A stretch of 21,887 nucleotides of DNA from an uncultured Eubacteriales bacterium (GTDB taxonomy: Bacteria > Bacillota > Clostridia > Oscillospirales > Acutalibacteraceae): the NCBI GenBank assembly GCA_900321665.1, contig ONWY01000002.1, positions 1 to 21,887 of the forward strand. Direction: 5' to 3'. A program made the translations under genes and the position numbers. Every line of letters starts with the position of its first letter. The stretch's first letter is position 1. Under the pieces are notes generated by a model. It searched no databases, was not told the DNA's origin, and was given only the letters and a program-made list of their open reading frames with translations. Shown here piece by piece: positions 19,041 through 21,887 of this stretch.

Positions 19041-20324
19041 TTATTTTGCAAGCAATTTTTCCACCGCGGCAAGCTTGGCTGAAATCACCAGGATTTCGGC
19101 GCATTTTTTCAGCTCCTCTACCGGCGGGAACGAGGGGGCAACGCGGATGTTGCTATCCTTCGGGTCCTTACCATAGGGGAAGGGAGAGCCTGCGGCGGTC
19201 AGCACGACACCTGCTTCGGCACAAAGGCGCACGGTTTCTCTTGCTGTTCCCTCCATCACATCGAGGTTGATAAAGTAGCCGCCCTTCGGCTTGCTCCAGG
19301 TAGCGATACCGCAGTCGGTAAAGCCCTCGGTGAAGGCGGCATCCACAGCGGCAAACTTCGGTGCCATAATTTCTCTGTGCTTTGCCATGTGTGCCATCAA
19401 GGTCGGTACATCCTTTAAAAAGCGGATGTGGCGCAGTTGATTAATTTTATCGTTAGAAATAAACTGTTTGCTCATTCTCGCTTTAATCGCAGCGATATTC
19501 TTTTCGCTTGCGGCAATAGCGGAAATGCCGGCACCCGAGAAGGTGATTTTAGAGGTGGAGCACACTTCGATAAACATATCCTCTGTGCCGTTTTTCTCCG
19601 CCTCGGGGAAAATGTTGAGCAGCTTGTCGCCCTGCTCCGGCTCCACGAGGTCGTGAATGAGGTAGGCGTTATCCCAAATAACGCGGAAATCCTTTGCAGC
19701 GGGCTGCAATGCGGCGATTGCCTTTACCTTTTCATCGGAATAGGTGCAGCCGGTGGGATTGGAGTATTTCGGCACGCAGAACATGCCCTTTACCTGCTCA
19801 TCCCGAATCGCGGCGCGGATTTGCTCGATATTCGGACCGTCATCCTCCATATCAATGGGCAGCATCTCAATGCCGTAGTATTCCAAAATGGCAAAGTGCC
19901 TGTCGTAACCCGGGCAGGGGCAGAGGAACTTAATCGGCTTGCCGGAAGCGAGCCAGCCCTTGTCGAGTGCATTGGGCAGCAGGCATTGGGTGATGTAGTC
20001 AAACATCACGCGCAGGGAAGCGTTGCCGCCGATGATGATGTTTTCAACCGGCACCTCCAGCAGGTCCGAAAAGAATTTGCGGCACTCGGGCAAGCCCTCT
20101 AATACACCGTAGTTTCTGGTGTCATAGCCACTGTCGGAAAAGACATCCTTTAAGGTGGGGATGTTGGTGAGCATATCGTCGGACAAATTGAGTTGGTCAG
20201 CGCTCGGTTTTCCGCGGGACATATCTAATTTTAAGCCCAAAGCTTTTAAATCGTTATATTTTTGGAGCAGCTCCTTGTGCTCCGCTTCTAATGCGGGTTT
20301 TGTGAATTCGAGATAGGTTGCCAT
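19041..20324 (-). CDS. Aspartate aminotransferase-like enzyme, type Ic (PF12897 group)
   Basis: A PLP-dependent class I/II aminotransferase of 427 residues. The start region DMSRGKPSADQLNLSDDML and the NYGVLEGLPECRKFF segment mark the PF12897 (type Ic) group, which has aspartate or related amino acids as substrates. PLP-contact residues are visible: NASLRVMFD at 101-109, PKYSNPTG at 185-192, WDNAY at 217-221 (Asp218, Tyr221), the Schiff-base Lys259 in STSKITFSGAG, and the carboxylate-binding Arg in NIRVAPSFPP. ATG 20324 is the start, although GGAG is rather far upstream (11 bases); the frame runs 11 codons further into the probable transcript leader. A single-gene unit with its own promoter. 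Confidence 0.92.
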   Translation of the reverse strand: MATYLEFTKPALEAEHKELLQKYNDLKALGLKLDMSRGKPSADQLNLSDDMLTNIPTLKDVFSDSGYDTRNYGVLEGLPECRKFFSDLLEVPVENIIIGGNASLRVMFDYITQCLLPNALDKGWLASGKPIKFLCPCPGYDRHFAILEYYGIEMLPIDMEDDGPNIEQIRAAIRDEQVKGMFCVPKYSNPTGCTYSDEKVKAIAALQPAAKDFRVIWDNAYLIHDLVEPEQGDKLLNIFPEAEKNGTEDMFIEVCSTSKITFSGAGISAIAASEKNIAAIKARMSKQFISNDKINQLRHIRFLKDVPTLMAHMAKHREIMAPKFAAVDAAFTEGFTDCGIATWSKPKGGYFINLDVMEGTARETVRLCAEAGVVLTAAGSPFPYGKDPKDSNIRVAPSFPPVEELKKCAEILVISAKLAAVEKLLAK

Positions 20325-20356
20325 GAATTTAAAATCTCCGTTTCTATCGTAATGCA

Positions 20357-20381
20357 CGGTAAATCATACTACAATTTACCG
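20357..20381. promoter_or_regulatory. Operator-like dyad over the aminotransferase -10 region
   Basis: CGGTAAAT (20357-20364) and ATTTACCG (20374-20381) are perfect inverted copies nine bases apart, overlapping the -10 box. A second dyad, TGCAAG (20387-20392) with CTTGCA (20407-20412), covers the -35 and upstream region. Confidence 0.5.
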
Positions 20382-20391
20382 AAAAATGCAA
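20363..20391 (-). promoter_or_regulatory. Promoter of the aminotransferase gene
   Basis: On the minus strand, TTGCAT (20391-20386), 17 bases, TATGAT (20368-20363). A weaker second candidate lies upstream: TTCACA (20475-20470), 18 bases, TATAAT (20451-20446). Confidence 0.65.
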
Positions 20392-20518
20392 GCTTTTTCG
20401 ACCAAACTTGCAAAAATGGCGAAAAATAAAGAGTCGCTTCCTCTTATTATATACAAAATCTAATCTATGTGTGAAAAAACTGCCGCTTTTGAAATAAAAA
20501 GCCGCTTTTCTTGCAAAA

Positions 20519-21847
20519 TCAATACCGATATTTCCGCTTCCTGCTGACAAAGAAGAAAATGCTTACCCCCAGCGCTAAAAATTCTGCGAGTACATTCGCA
20601 AACCATACTCCGTCTAAGCCGAAAAGCAGCGGTAAAAGGAAAATGGCAAGCACTTGAAAAACGAGCGTTCTGCTAAAAGAAATAACAGCGGATATCAGCC
20701 CGTTATTGAGTGCGGTAAACAAAGAGGAGGCAAAAATATTAAAGCCGCACGGCAAAAAGGAGAAGGAATAAATGATGTAGCCGTGCACCGTCATTTGGAA
20801 CAGCGATTTATCGTAGCCTACATACAGTAGGGAAACAGGATATGCCACTGCAATGGAAACGGCGGTTAAAATCACCCCGGCAAGCGCTATCAGTCGCATA
20901 CTTTTTCCGAACAGGTTGTGCAGCTCCGAACGGTTCTTTGCGCCGTGGTTGAAGCCGAACAGCGGCGCCGAGCCGATGGCATAGCCGAGAAATACCGCCA
21001 CAAAAATAAAGCCGGTATATGTCAGCACTCCGAAGGCGGCAACACCGCTTTCGCCGGCAAACTTCATCAGCTGAAAGTTATAAAGTATCGTTATGATGGA
21101 ATAGGAAATGTTGGTCACAAACTCCGAAGCACCGTTGGTACATGCTTTTGCTACCGCGCGCATATGCGGCACGGGCTTGACCAGGCGCAGCAGGCTTTTA
21201 TTGGGCGAAAAAAAGTAAATGAGCGGCACGAGACCGCCAATCAATTGGCTGAAGGCAGTTGCTGCCGCGGCGCTCCATATCCCCCAATGAAACACTGCCA
21301 TAAACAGAGCGTCCAACACCATATTACATACTCCGGTGGCAACGGTAATCCACAAGCCGAATTTCGGGCGCTCCGCACACACCAAAAAGCTTTGAAACAC
21401 ATTTTGGAGCATAAACGGTACCATGCCGATGAGAAGAATCCTGCCATAGGTGACGCAGTGAGGGAGCATGTCGGCATCCGCACCGAGTAAGAGTGCCGCC
21501 TGTTTCATAAAGATAATGCCGATAATGCTGAGAACCGTGCCGGCGGCAATGAGCAGGTAAATGAGCCAGGAAAACACCTCGTTGGCTTTTTTCTTATCGC
21601 CTTCCCCTAAGATTTTTGAAACAAGTGCCGTACCGCCGACGCCGACCATAAAGCCGACAGCGCCGATTATCATCACAAACGGAAAAATCAAATTAAGGGC
21701 GGCAAAGGGAGTAGCGCCCACGAAGTTGGAGACAAAAAAGCCGTCCACAATATCGTAAATTGAGGTAAAGACCATCATCGCCACACTCGGTAGAGTGAAG
21801 CGCAACAGCTTTCGATATGTAAAGTGCTCGGATAGTGCGATTTGCAT
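20519..21847 (-). CDS. MATE family efflux transporter
   Basis: A 442-residue inner-membrane antiporter with about 12 hydrophobic helices. The N-terminal half opens KLLRFTLPSVAMMVFTSIYDIVDGFFVSNFVG, the typical MATE helix 1 with the IYDIVDG turn, followed by GVGGTALVSKILGEGDKKKANEVF, the loop 2-3 signature. The second half repeats the pattern around YTGFIFVAVFLGYAIGSAPLFGFNHGAKN. Such proteins export drugs or metabolites against Na+ or H+. The ATG at 21847 has AAGGA seven bases upstream. It is complete within the window. No regulator adjoins on the visible side, and the 40 bases to the right edge show no clear promoter. Confidence 0.93.
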   Translation of the reverse strand: MQIALSEHFTYRKLLRFTLPSVAMMVFTSIYDIVDGFFVSNFVGATPFAALNLIFPFVMIIGAVGFMVGVGGTALVSKILGEGDKKKANEVFSWLIYLLIAAGTVLSIIGIIFMKQAALLLGADADMLPHCVTYGRILLIGMVPFMLQNVFQSFLVCAERPKFGLWITVATGVCNMVLDALFMAVFHWGIWSAAAATAFSQLIGGLVPLIYFFSPNKSLLRLVKPVPHMRAVAKACTNGASEFVTNISYSIITILYNFQLMKFAGESGVAAFGVLTYTGFIFVAVFLGYAIGSAPLFGFNHGAKNRSELHNLFGKSMRLIALAGVILTAVSIAVAYPVSLLYVGYDKSLFQMTVHGYIIYSFSFLPCGFNIFASSLFTALNNGLISAVISFSRTLVFQVLAIFLLPLLFGLDGVWFANVLAEFLALGVSIFFFVSRKRKYRY

Positions 21848-21887
21848 GGTTGGGTCCTTGAAAGATGGTGCATTAAATTCTAATTTA

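Noticed and set aside
19428..20102. Long plus-strand open frame of about 220 codons
   Set aside because: It is antisense to the aminotransferase gene; it arises from codon bias in the real gene.
20480..20515. Direct repeat of GCCGCTTTT after the MATE gene
   Set aside because: Two copies only; a short AAAAG-CGG-CTTTT hairpin on the minus strand might be a weak terminator, but it is too weak to call.

Overview
The window looks like chromosomal DNA from a Clostridia-type member of the Bacillota (Firmicutes), probably a host-associated anaerobe. Support: strong AGGAGG-type ribosome binding sites throughout, consensus TTGACA-17-TATAAT promoters, the rpmG-secE-nusG-rplK-rplA-rplJ-rplL order with a Firmicutes-style L10 leader, a YwiB (DUF1934) gene beside argS as in Bacillus subtilis, a DUF24/HxlR redox-type regulator, and a class M sirtuin paired with a zinc macrodomain. 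The species cannot be named from the sequence alone. No rRNA, tRNA, CRISPR array or insertion sequence was found.

Layout. (1) Positions 1-860 are AT-rich and accessory-like. They hold a frameshifted DUF6036-type nucleotidyltransferase gene and an overlapping partner gene that leaves the window, behind a perfect consensus promoter. (2) 880-2353 is a small TetR operon: regulator, a 67-codon stump of an aldo/keto reductase, and a flavodoxin. (3) 2378-6463, minus strand, is a housekeeping operon of ddl, murI, a ywiB-like gene and argS, combining cell-wall precursor synthesis with arginyl-tRNA synthesis. (4) 6584-7613 is a single gene of unknown function with its own promoter and terminator. (5) 7614-7767 is non-coding and can fold into a pseudoknot-like arrangement. 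(6) 7768-11626 is the L33/SecE/NusG/L11/L1/L10/L7-L12 cluster, with structured leaders before rpmG, rplK, rplA and rplJ. It ends in a strong terminator, and rpoB does not follow. (7) 11695-12700 is an AT-rich Fic-fold gene with a changed catalytic histidine and a striking operator-like inverted repeat. (8) 12908-14562 is a two-gene ADP-ribosylation module (macrodomain hydrolase and SirTM sirtuin). (9) 14597-16464 is a divergent HxlR regulator / NAD(P)-binding protein pair with an alpha/beta hydrolase. (10) 16479-18023 is an NfeD-stomatin membrane operon. (11) 18118-21847, minus strand, holds a HAD-IIA phosphatase, a type Ic aspartate aminotransferase-like enzyme and a MATE transporter.

The ribosomal block and the ddl-murI-argS block are core genome. 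The accessory interest lies in three small modules: the frameshifted nucleotidyltransferase pair, the Fic-like gene and the SirTM-macrodomain pair. The last two sit directly downstream of rplL, where rpoBC would often be found. Several promoters carry perfect dyads that look like operators, and these are listed separately.
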